Source: Tannerellaceae bacterium
GTDB lineage: Bacteria; Bacteroidota; Bacteroidia; Bacteroidales; Tannerellaceae
Length of the DNA stretch: 36,973 nt
Reading direction: 5' to 3'
Assembly: GCA_031264865.1 (NCBI GenBank)
Contig: JAISDJ010000177.1
Coordinates: 1-36,973 of the forward strand
Under the pieces are notes generated by a model. It searched no databases. It worked only from the letters and a program-made list of their open reading frames with translations, and had not been told where the DNA came from. The translations under genes were made by a program, and so were the position numbers. This document shows positions 6,994-14,294 of the stretch, one piece after another. Each line of letters starts with the position of its first letter. The first letter of the stretch is position 1.

Positions 6994-8097
6994 ATGAAGA
7001 AAGTCATTTTATTTATCAAAAGGGTTTTTTCCTTTAGCCGGAAAAACAACAACGTCCCTCAACAGGCTGTATACGGGCAGGAAGCCGTTCGGCCGGCAGC
7101 AGTAAAAAGAGAGGATATTTCGTGTGTAACGGAGCAGTTCCTGAAAGAACGCTTTGATTTCCGTATCAACCTGTTGACGGAGGCTACGGAATTTCGGCAG
7201 AAAAACGATAGCAGAAGCCGCTTCCATGCAGTGGGGCAGCGCGAGATGAACAGCCTCTGCATCCTGGCGCGCAGGGAGGGGATCGATTGTTGGGGCAAGG
7301 ATATATCGCGCTATATCAATTCGGCGGAGATAGGCTCCTACCATCCGTTCAAACAGTATATGGACGGATTGGGCGAATGGGATGGCACAGACCGCCTGAC
7401 GCCGCTGGCCCGGCGGGTGTCTGCGCAACCGTTGTGGATCGAAGGCTTTTCGCGCTGGATGCTGGCGCTGACCGCCCAGTGGATAGGTATGGACGCGATG
7501 CATGCCAACAGTGTGGCGCCGGTATTGGTCAGCCGCAAACAGGGGATGCACAAATCCACTTTTTGTAAGATGTTGCTCCCCGAAGCGTTGCAGGATTACT
7601 ATACCGACAATTTCGGCCTCACTGCCAATGCCGGGGCCGAGCAGAAACTGACGGCTTTCGGCCTTATCAACTTAGATGAGTTCGATAAACTGCCTGCCGG
7701 GAAAATGGCTTTGCTCAAAAACCTGATGCAGATGGCCGGCGTAAGCCTGCGGAAGGCGTACAGGAAAAACTATTGTACGCTTCCGCGTATCGCCTCGTTC
7801 ATCGCCACGTCCAACCAACGGGAGATACTGACCGACCCTACCGGCAGCCGCCGTTTCCTCTGCGTGGAGGTGGGGCATAAAATAGACTGCTCCCCAATAG
7901 AATACGAACAATTATACGCCCAACTGAAAAGCAAGCTCAACGCCGGTGAACGCTACTGGTTTACCACCGAAGACGAAGCCGCCATGCACAGCGTCACGCC
8001 CGGTTCCTTCGGCAAAACCCTCATGGCCTTAGGCCTCGAACGCATCCACCGAAAAGACGGCAACTACTACCGGATCGGATGCAAAACCCATTCATAA
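6994..8097 (+). CDS. VirE/VapE-type P-loop ATPase with DUF3874-like C-terminus
   Basis: 367 aa from the ATG at 6994 (the 20 upstream codons look non-coding). Residues ~50-140 match the region preceding the ATPase in VirE-family proteins (PFKQYMDGLGEWDGTDRLTPLA). The nucleotide site is RKQGMHKST with Lys187; the usual second glycine of the Walker A loop is His here. Walker B is LINLDEFDKL (Asp228-Glu229), and a sensor-like ATSNQREILTDPTGSRRF follows. The last 50 residues (SVTPGSFGKTLMALGLERIHRKDGNYYRIG) resemble the winged-helix DUF3874 end. Phage and plasmid relatives are replication helicase/primase-associated proteins of 600 aa or more, so this is a compact stand-alone ATPase. It is the only gene between two long inverted repeats and follows a 22-nt repeat array, suggesting a small mobile or domesticated replicon-like unit. 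Confidence 0.75.
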   Translation: MKKVILFIKRVFSFSRKNNNVPQQAVYGQEAVRPAAVKREDISCVTEQFLKERFDFRINLLTEATEFRQKNDSRSRFHAVGQREMNSLCILARREGIDCWGKDISRYINSAEIGSYHPFKQYMDGLGEWDGTDRLTPLARRVSAQPLWIEGFSRWMLALTAQWIGMDAMHANSVAPVLVSRKQGMHKSTFCKMLLPEALQDYYTDNFGLTANAGAEQKLTAFGLINLDEFDKLPAGKMALLKNLMQMAGVSLRKAYRKNYCTLPRIASFIATSNQREILTDPTGSRRFLCVEVGHKIDCSPIEYEQLYAQLKSKLNAGERYWFTTEDEAAMHSVTPGSFGKTLMALGLERIHRKDGNYYRIGCKTHS

Positions 8098-8116
8098 TCA
8101 ATTTCGTTTAGTTAAA

Positions 8117-8300
8117 GATTGATGCCGTAGGTATCTGATTTTGATAACCCCGGCGCGTAGCCCGGGGTATGGAGGGCTTTCTCTCTGTCTGAACTGCGTA
8201 GTCGTTCAACTCGCTACGGAGTTGAGGAGGGGGACAAGGCTTCCTTTACCCCGGGCTGCGCGCCAGGGTTATCCAAATCAGACGCTCTATGGCGTCAGTC
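8117..8300. repeat. Long GC-rich imperfect palindrome (REP-like intergenic repeat)
   Basis: Outer arms 8117-8169 and 8247-8300 pair over about 53 nt with few mismatches. Key matching blocks are CTGATTT-GATAACC, GGCGCG and AGCCCGGGGTA. The central part contains a smaller CAACTC/GAGTTG hairpin. The sequence is far more GC-rich than the surrounding intergenic DNA. It lies 20 nt after the VirE-like stop. Similar CCCGGGG-type intergenic repeats are common in Bacteroidales genomes and probably spread as non-autonomous elements. A 62-codon open frame across it is a by-product of its composition. Transcribed RNA would fold into one long hairpin that could also end the VirE-like transcript. Confidence 0.6.
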
Positions 8301-8317
8301 CTTGCATTCGTAATTGG

Positions 8318-8407
8318 AAAAAGCGGTGAAAGGAAATTTCAAGGGTGAAATGACGACGTTTCACCCTGCTTTTCGCTTCTGTAAAGGGTTTACAAGCTAT
8401 TGGTGGA
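8318..8407. repeat. Right copy of the ~88-nt inverted repeat flanking the VirE-like gene
   Basis: Reverse-complement partner of 6534-6622. It holds GACGACGTTTCACCCT at 8352-8367, GTAAAGGGTTT at 8381-8391 and GGTGGA at 8402-8407. It also contains a local hairpin AGGGTGAAA / TTTCACCCT (8342-8350 and 8359-8367). The two copies delimit a 1.87-kb unit. Confidence 0.55.
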
Positions 8408-8539
8408 GTATATAAAACCGCCTGAGAAGTGCCTGCTTGCTGAATATCGTAAGCAAATACAAGGCCACTTGCCCGATTAATCGCTGAATCGCTGCAATTT
8501 TTTTATCAATGTTTTTTGAATGTTTTAAATTTAATAAGG

Positions 8540-8579
8540 GGATGTTTTGCTTGAATAGCAAGACATCCTTTTCTTTTGT
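8540..8579 (+). terminator. Rho-independent terminator upstream of hicA
   Basis: GGATGTTTTGCT (8540-8551) pairs with AGCAAGACATCC (8557-8568), a 12-bp stem with one G-U pair and a 5-nt loop. It is followed by TTTTCTTTT. It insulates the hicAB promoter from transcription arriving from the VirE-like unit. Confidence 0.8.
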
Positions 8580-8605
8580 GAAAAATAATCTATAAAATAC
8601 TTATA

Positions 8606-8625
8606 TAATAGTAAAACTACTATTA
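8606..8625 (+). promoter_or_regulatory. Operator-like palindrome in the hicAB promoter
   Basis: TAATAGTA-aaac-TACTATTA is a perfect 8+8 inverted repeat 34 nt before the first ATG of hicA. It overlaps a near-consensus -7 box (TATCTTTA, 8623-8630). Autoregulation by the HTH-bearing HicB antitoxin through such a palindrome is normal for this family; this exact site is inferred. Confidence 0.55.
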
Positions 8626-8682
8626 TCTTTACAGTGTCAATTAAAAACAACTAGTTCTATGAAAGTTTAGAAAGTAAAAGAG

Positions 8683-8853
8683 ATGATTAGTTATATAGAA
8701 AGTGATGGCTTGTATTTCGTAACACAAAAAGGCAGTCATCGACAATTTAAACACCCAATTAAAAAAGGAAGGGTAACAGTTCCCGGAAATATAAATGATG
8801 TCTTACCACCGGGAACGGAAAACAGTATTTTAAGACAAGCGGAGTTGAAATAG
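8683..8853 (+). CDS. hicA: HicA-type mRNA interferase toxin, start region altered
   Basis: 56 aa read from the ATG at 8683: MISYIESDGLYFVTQKGSHRQF, then HPIKKGRVTVPGNINDVLPPGTENSILRQAELK. This is the double-stranded-RNA-binding-like HicA fold with the catalytic His in GSHRQF. HicA is usually about 60 aa and begins a few residues earlier. Here an upstream in-frame ATG at 8659 reads M-K-V-stop (TAG at 8668-8670), after which the frame continues K-V-K-E-M-I. Either the toxin now starts at 8683 with a slightly trimmed first helix, or the gene is inactivated by a nonsense change. The catalytic part is intact. It is followed by hicB after 24 nt, the usual order. Confidence 0.8.
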   Translation: MISYIESDGLYFVTQKGSHRQFKHPIKKGRVTVPGNINDVLPPGTENSILRQAELK

Positions 8854-8877
8854 GCCCCGCGTAAAACAAAAGAATTT

Positions 8878-9282
8878 ATGAAAAAAGTTATTGTTACAGT
8901 AGAATTAGCAGATAGTAACTATGCTGCATATCTTGAAAAACTTCCGGGATGTGTTTCTACCGGAAAAACCTTTGATGAGTTAAAAGATAATATTAGTGAA
9001 GCGGTTGCATTTCATTTAGATGGCATGCGTGAAGATGGTGATGAAATTCCATTGGTGTTTTCCGGTAAATATGAACTTGTATATCATTTTGATACACAAA
9101 ATTTACTACAACACTATAATGGAATATTCACAAATGCTGCACTTGAAAGGCTTACAGGCATTAATCAAAGGCAATTACAACATTATGTGTCTGGGGTAAG
9201 TAAGCCACGCAAAGAACAAGCAAAAAGGATAGAACAAGCCTTGCATAATCTTGGAAGGGAATTATTAGTGGTGGAACTTTAG
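8878..9282 (+). CDS. hicB: HicB-type antitoxin
   Basis: 134 aa with the two HicB parts. Residues 1-75 form the partial RNase H-like domain (KVIVTVELADSNYAAYLEKLPGCVSTGKTFDELKDNISEAV), which masks the toxin. Residues 85-134 form a helix-turn-helix (FTNAALERLTGINQRQLQHYVSGVSKPRKEQAKRIEQAL) used for operator binding. The pair is transcribed from the palindrome-bearing promoter upstream of hicA and ends at the hairpin terminator at 9315. It is a normal-looking complete antitoxin, so it would remain functional even if hicA is weakened. Confidence 0.9.
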   Translation: MKKVIVTVELADSNYAAYLEKLPGCVSTGKTFDELKDNISEAVAFHLDGMREDGDEIPLVFSGKYELVYHFDTQNLLQHYNGIFTNAALERLTGINQRQLQHYVSGVSKPRKEQAKRIEQALHNLGRELLVVEL

Positions 9283-9314
9283 TTTTTAATTGACGTTAAA
9301 CGTTGTTCAGCTAC

Positions 9315-9347
9315 ACCCCGGTATCATTCTTGGTATCGGGGGTTTTT
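9315..9347 (+). terminator. Rho-independent terminator after hicB
   Basis: CCCCGGTATC (9316-9325) pairs fully with GGTATCGGGG (9332-9341) when two G-U pairs are allowed. The loop is 6 nt and five T residues follow (9343-9347). Short open frames across 9290-9533 are not genes. Confidence 0.8.
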
Positions 9348-9486
9348 ATCTGCTTCTTCAATCTGCTCCCACAAAGCAACCGTTGTGTATGTATAAAAGA
9401 AAAAATTTGGCGAGATTTAATCAGTCTATGCTTCCGGAAAACAAATGCAGGCAGGCTTACCAAGGACAATAATATCATACGGCGCG

Positions 9487-9517
9487 TTTCGTTATTCCCA
9501 AATAATAACTATTTTTG
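9487..9517 (+). promoter_or_regulatory. Bacteroidetes-type promoter of the hybrid sensor kinase gene
   Basis: The -7 box TATTTTTG (9510-9517) fits TAnnTTTG exactly. A -33 element TTTC (9487-9490) lies 19 nt upstream, near the TTTG consensus and at the normal distance. The start codon follows 22 nt later. Confidence 0.65.
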
Positions 9518-9539
9518 TATCGAATGTATTTGAAAAACA

Positions 9540-12227
9540 ATGAACTATTTCAGATCATCTATTACAGATAGCCATCGCTGCCTTTTGGGGGTTTTGTTTA
9601 TTCTCTTTTTATTTATAGTGCTCCCTGTGTGCGCGGATGAAGAGAATCGGATACTTATTATTAGTTCTTACAATCCCAATACTAAAAATATGACGCAGAA
9701 TATCTCTGAATTTCTGGATGAATATGAACGCTTAGAGGGGAAATCGGCGATTGTAATTGAAAACATGAATTGCAAAAGTCTTTTTGAAGCGCCTGCATGG
9801 AAAACGAAAATGGAGGATATTCTGGCGAAATATACAAAAGAGAACAAGCCCGACATGATCATTATCCTCGGACAGGAAGGCTGGTCGTCTTACCTTTCAA
9901 TCAATCATAAGGAGAAAAATACGATCCCTGTTTTATGCGCGATGGCGAGCAACAATGTTGTTCTGCTTCCTGATTCTACAACATCTCTCAGAGACTGGAC
10001 GCCTGAAAGCATGGATAGCCAACATTTATTGGATGTTAATCCGAATGTGTCGGGCTATCTGTATTCATACAATATTGAAAAGAATATTAACCTGATAAGA
10101 GAACTCTATCCCGAGACAAAACATATTGCCCTTATCACCGACAATAGCTATGGAGGTGTTGCTTTGCAATCACATGTCGAGAAGGAAATGAAAAAGATAG
10201 ACGATCTGAAGCTTATCTTATTAGACGGGCGGAAAAACAGTATTTATACCATTATTGAGCAGATTGAAAAACTACCCATACATACGGCCATCCTATTAGG
10301 GACATGGCGGGTAGATATGCACGAACGCTATTATATAGGGAATGCCACTTATTCCATGATGTCGGCCCGGCCGGATCTACCTACATTCACCCTTTCCTTC
10401 ACCGGATTAGGACACTGGGCTATAGGTGGATATGTTCCCCGATACCGCATGCTTGGGAAAGACCTTGCACAGCGAGCCATCGATTTAGAGAATGGCGCGA
10501 TTCAGATGAAAGATATTAAAGCTACGCTATTGCCCAACGAATACGTATTCGACATGCAAAAAATCAAAGAGAAAGGAATCGATACGCAATTGTTGCCTGC
10601 CGACGCTGAATTTATCAATGAAGAGGCAGGTCTGTTGTCGCAGTATAAATACGAGATACTGCTTGCGGTGACATGTATCTTGCTGTTGTTCCTTATCATG
10701 CTGGCTTACTTCTTTTACCGTTCGAACAAGCTGAAAGACCGGTTGATGGATCTACAGGCAGACAACACCATTATTATGAACAATGTACGGGCTTCTATTG
10801 TATTTATCAAGCCCGACTATACGATCAAATGGCGTAATGACGTCGTTTTCGAATGTATTCCCGAATTCGGACCGAAAAACTGTTGCGTAACAGAGGATGG
10901 TATTGAACCTTACTGTACCGACTGCACAGTCATAAAGGCTATGACGACAAGGCAACAAGCAGAGGCTATCCAACATTGTATCGTTGGCCAATATATACAT
11001 GTGTTAGCTAATCCTATCACTGATAATAAAGGAGAGTTCTTAGGAGTCGTTGTCAAGAAAGAAGATATTACCTCGCTGAAAAAGACAGAACTCGAACTAA
11101 TAAAAGCAAAAGAGAAAGCAGAAGAATCAGACCGCTTAAAATCAGCCTTCCTTGCCAATATGAGTCACGAGATACGTACGCCTCTGAACGCTATTGTGGG
11201 TTTCTCTGATTTATTAGCTTCTACAGACGACCCGGATGAACGGGAAGAATACGTGGGGATTATCAATACAAACAACGAACTGCTATTGCAACTGATCAAT
11301 GACATATTAGATTTAGCGAAAATTGAAGCAGGTACATTAGATTTTGTCTTTATAAATGTAGACATCAACCAGCTATTCGCCGACATAGAACAAACCTCAC
11401 GAATAAAAGCCAAGAATACAGTACAGGTTCTATTTGAAGATAAAGTGCCGTATTGCGTTATTCGGACAGATAAAAACCGTCTCTTGCAAGTAATAACAAA
11501 CTTTTTGAACAATGCCATTAAGTTTACAAACGAAGGAAGCATCCGATTTGGTTATCATATAAGAGAAAACGATCTTTATTTTTATGTAACGGATACCGGT
11601 GTTGGCATCAAAAAAGAAGAATGTAGCAAAATATTTGAACGTTTCGTCAAGCTAAACAGCTTTGTGCAGGGAACGGGCCTAGGGCTCTCTATCTGTCAAA
11701 CAATCGTAAATAAATTAGGCGGAGAGATAGGTGTCGAATCTGAATACGGAACAGGCTCCACATTCTGGTTTACTTTACCAAAAGAGGTTTTAGTTAGTAC
11801 ACAAGAAGAAGAAAAGAAAAACCGCCAGATAGTTTATGTGGACGAATACAAGAAAAAGGCCACCTTATTAATTGCAGAAGATAATGAAAGTAATTATATT
11901 CTTTTCAGCGCTATGCTTAAAGAATATAATTTACTCTACGCCCGCGACGGGAAAGAAGCAATCGAACTATATAACAAATATTACCCCGACTTAATCCTGA
12001 TGGATATCAAAATGCCTGTCATGGACGGCTATCAGGCATTAGAAGAGATACGGAAAACAGACAAACAAATCCCAGTCATAGCCGTAACGGCGAACGCTTT
12101 TGCGGAAGACGAACAACGCGTTTACAACAGCGGATTCAACGGATATATACCCAAACCAATCAAAGCATCGGAATTAAAGAATAAAATTGCCTCTCTACTA
12201 AGCAACAATCAGGAATTCTCTACGTGA
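9540..12227 (+). CDS. Hybrid histidine kinase/response regulator with ABC-type ligand-binding sensor domain
   Basis: 895 aa. A signal-anchor (about 14-33) precedes a periplasmic domain (35-365) with the fold of ABC-transporter substrate-binding proteins ([47 protein letters not shown]). A transmembrane helix follows at ~372-397, then a PAS-like domain (~410-520) with a CNC-type Cys cluster ([16 protein letters not shown]). The kinase core has [16 protein letters not shown] with phospho-acceptor His543, the N box [21 protein letters not shown], and DTGVGI and GTGLGLSI. The C-terminus is a receiver domain with Asp822 in [13 protein letters not shown]. There is no DNA-binding domain, so a separate regulator or phosphotransfer partner is needed. 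It has its own promoter and stands alone; the ligand is unknown. Confidence 0.9.
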   Translation: MNYFRSSITDSHRCLLGVLFILFLFIVLPVCADEENRILIISSYNPNTKNMTQNISEFLDEYERLEGKSAIVIENMNCKSLFEAPAWKTKMEDILAKYTKENKPDMIIILGQEGWSSYLSINHKEKNTIPVLCAMASNNVVLLPDSTTSLRDWTPESMDSQHLLDVNPNVSGYLYSYNIEKNINLIRELYPETKHIALITDNSYGGVALQSHVEKEMKKIDDLKLILLDGRKNSIYTIIEQIEKLPIHTAILLGTWRVDMHERYYIGNATYSMMSARPDLPTFTLSFTGLGHWAIGGYVPRYRMLGKDLAQRAIDLENGAIQMKDIKATLLPNEYVFDMQKIKEKGIDTQLLPADAEFINEEAGLLSQYKYEILLAVTCILLLFLIMLAYFFYRSNKLKDRLMDLQADNTIIMNNVRASIVFIKPDYTIKWRNDVVFECIPEFGPKNCCVTEDGIEPYCTDCTVIKAMTTRQQAEAIQHCIVGQYIHVLANPITDNKGEFLGVVVKKEDITSLKKTELELIKAKEKAEESDRLKSAFLANMSHEIRTPLNAIVGFSDLLASTDDPDEREEYVGIINTNNELLLQLINDILDLAKIEAGTLDFVFINVDINQLFADIEQTSRIKAKNTVQVLFEDKVPYCVIRTDKNRLLQVITNFLNNAIKFTNEGSIRFGYHIRENDLYFYVTDTGVGIKKEECSKIFERFVKLNSFVQGTGLGLSICQTIVNKLGGEIGVESEYGTGSTFWFTLPKEVLVSTQEEEKKNRQIVYVDEYKKKATLLIAEDNESNYILFSAMLKEYNLLYARDGKEAIELYNKYYPDLILMDIKMPVMDGYQALEEIRKTDKQIPVIAVTANAFAEDEQRVYNSGFNGYIPKPIKASELKNKIASLLSNNQEFST

Positions 12228-12244
12228 TATATTAAAATAATCTT

Positions 12245-12252
12245 TATATTTG
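12245..12252 (+). promoter_or_regulatory. -7 promoter box of pepD
   Basis: TATATTTG fits TAnnTTTG exactly, 28 nt before the pepD start. No good -33 element is seen. Confidence 0.5.
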
Positions 12253-12280
12253 AGGGAACTTTAAATTTAAAATGTAAAAT

Positions 12281-13738
12281 ATGTCGGCAGAAATTAAAAA
12301 ACTTGTTCCAAATCATGTATGGGGTTATTTCTATGAATTAACACAGATTCCGCGTCCAACCGGACATATGGAAGCTGTTACCCGTTTTGTAGTAACATTT
12401 GGTAAAGGATTAGGACTGGAAACATTGCAGGATGAGGTTGGGAATGTACTTATCCGTAAACCGGGTACTCCGGGTATGGAAAACCATAAGACCATTATAT
12501 TACAATCCCACTTGGATATGGTGCCTCAGAAAAATACTACCGTTGAGCATGATTTTTTTACAGATCCTATTGATGCTTATATAGAGGGGGATTGGGTTAC
12601 TGCAAAAGATACTACATTAGGTGCCGACAATGGTATCGGAGCGGCTCTAGCGATGGCTGTACTTTCGGACAACACATTGAAGCATGGTCCTATCGAAGCC
12701 CTTTTTACAGTGGATGAAGAAGTGGGAATGGATGGTGCTTTCGGATTAAAACCCGGTTTCCTGAGAGGCCGGACGCTTATCAATTGTGATTCGGAAGAAG
12801 AAGGAGAGTTATTTGTAGGCTGTGCCGGCGGAGCCGATTTAAATATTTCTTTCCAATATGAAAAAGATGACATGGATGTTCCGGAAGGAGATGTTGCTGT
12901 AAAAATAAGCCTTACAGGTTTGAAAGGTGGACACTCTGGCCTTGATATTGATTTAGGACGAGGTAATGCCAATAAATTGATGTTCCGCTTCTTGAAGGAA
13001 GTGGTTGCTGAGTGTGGCGCCCGTTTATCATCTATACAAGGTGGTTCATTGAGGAATGCTATTCCGCGTGAAGCCTTTGCCGTGATAACAATTCCGGGCG
13101 AAAATGCAGAGATGCTATGGGAAATGGCCTCTGATTACCAGGATTTATATTGTACCGAATATGAAGGCATAGAAACAGATATCCGGTTTGTAGCCGAAAA
13201 AGTAGAATTGCCCGAAACATTGATTCCCGAACAAATACAAGACGACTTGATTAATGCCGTGGAAGGCTGCCAAAACGGAGTATTTACCATGCTCCAGGAT
13301 TTTCAGGGAACGGTGGAATCGTCGTCGAACCTTGCAGTGGTGGCTTCCGGAAAAGGATTGATAGAAGCAAAAATATTAGTTAGAAGCTCTTCCGAAAGCC
13401 GGAAAGCTTATCTATGCTCTTGCCTTGAAAGTGTATTTGCTTTAGCGGGAGCAAAAGTAGAATATGGCGGCGCCTATAATGGGTGGCAACCGGATATCAA
13501 TTCTCCTATTCTGAAACGTATGCTCGAAACCTACGAAGACCTATACAAGAAAAAACCTTCGGTGAAAGTAATGCATGCCGGATTAGAATGTGGAATTATA
13601 CAAGGAACCTACCCCGATATGGATATGATATCTATCGGACCCGATTTACGTTCCCCTCATTCGCCGGATGAAAAAGTAAATATCCCTTCGGTAGAGAAAA
13701 CCTGGAACTTTATAAAAGCTACACTTGAAAAGATATGA
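12281..13738 (+). CDS. pepD: Cytosolic Xaa-His dipeptidase (PepD, family M20)
   Basis: A 485-aa zinc aminoacyl-histidine dipeptidase, the usual length for the family. It starts PNHVWGYFYELTQIPRPTGHMEAV. Metal and catalytic motifs are in place: QSHLDMVPQK near residue 77, TTLGADNGIGAALAMAVL near residue 112, LFTVDEEVGMDGAFGL near residue 145, NCDSEEEGELFVGCAGG near 168 and HAGLECGII near 435. The lid/dimerisation domain carries GLKGGHSGLDIDLGRGNAN. No signal peptide, so it acts in the cytoplasm, releasing free amino acids from imported dipeptides. Transcription is probably from the TATATTTG box just upstream. It is a conserved core gene and nothing in it looks unusual. Confidence 0.95.
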   Translation: MSAEIKKLVPNHVWGYFYELTQIPRPTGHMEAVTRFVVTFGKGLGLETLQDEVGNVLIRKPGTPGMENHKTIILQSHLDMVPQKNTTVEHDFFTDPIDAYIEGDWVTAKDTTLGADNGIGAALAMAVLSDNTLKHGPIEALFTVDEEVGMDGAFGLKPGFLRGRTLINCDSEEEGELFVGCAGGADLNISFQYEKDDMDVPEGDVAVKISLTGLKGGHSGLDIDLGRGNANKLMFRFLKEVVAECGARLSSIQGGSLRNAIPREAFAVITIPGENAEMLWEMASDYQDLYCTEYEGIETDIRFVAEKVELPETLIPEQIQDDLINAVEGCQNGVFTMLQDFQGTVESSSNLAVVASGKGLIEAKILVRSSSESRKAYLCSCLESVFALAGAKVEYGGAYNGWQPDINSPILKRMLETYEDLYKKKPSVKVMHAGLECGIIQGTYPDMDMISIGPDLRSPHSPDEKVNIPSVEKTWNFIKATLEKI

Positions 13739-14294
13739 CTACTATAACTTTAAGTTTTTGCTGGTAAGTCAAATTTTACACGGTGAGAAAAGTAAATACC
13801 GTGTGTGTAAAGAAAATTCATTAAGCGAGAGTGTATTGGAGTGCCTTATTGTATAAACAACTTGAGGAAGTGCAGTTGCAGAAGAAGAGTTAAAGGCTCC
13901 CATCCGAAAAAAAGCTGACACCAAAGGATAAAATGGCTTGCTGTAGAGTCTAACTGCTATAGTGTGGAGCGTGTGCCTTTTTGGAGGTTCTACGCACCAA
14001 CGGGTTGATGCTAACTCAATAATAATCAATGGAGAATTAGCTTGAAAAAGGGAAAATACCGTCAAAGTCAGGATAGGCGCCTTTTGAAAAAAGGCTTATC
14101 ATATCAGTTCTAAGGGATATGCCTCCGATCTCCGGAAAACATCTAGATTTCCTGTAATATTTTTTTAAAAATTAGCATAAAAGTGTTTTTATTCTCCCGA
14201 TAAAGAATAAATTTGTGTATTCTAATTAAATGATTACTTATACTTTAATCAAAGATTTTTTCGAGTTTTATGTGTAACTTTAAACTAAAAGTAA
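13739..14294. other. 0.55-kb intergenic region, no convincing gene; possible structured RNA or decayed sequence
   Basis: No coding region was accepted. The longest frame (minus strand, 13769-14065, 98 codons) has no start context and an unlikely composition. The stretch is rich in local hairpins: TTTACACGGT with ACCGTGT..TGTAAA (13775-13811), GCTAACTC with GAGAATTAGC (14010-14041), and GCCTTTT-gaa-AAAAGGC near 14080. That could reflect a small RNA. No tRNA, RNase P or tmRNA hallmark was recognised. The last 70 nt must hold the promoter of the susC-like gene, though no perfect TAnnTTTG box is present. Confidence 0.3.

Noticed and set aside
7009-7551. 180-codon frame antisense to the VirE-like gene
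   Set aside because: Shadow frame; the plus strand shows Walker motifs and a normal start.
8141-8329. 62-codon plus-strand frame after the VirE-like gene
   Set aside because: It lies inside the GC-rich palindrome and only reflects that repeat's composition.
9290-9533. Two overlapping short plus-strand frames after hicB
   Set aside because: They cross a clear terminator and the promoter of the sensor gene.
13769-14065. 98-codon minus-strand frame before the susC-like gene
   Set aside because: No start-region signal, no signal peptide or domain, odd composition; the region is better described as non-coding.
13739-14110. Group II intron, tmRNA, RNase P RNA or tRNA in the long gap
   Set aside because: No domain V-type hairpin, no tmRNA/RNase P core sequences and no T-loop motif could be found by eye.
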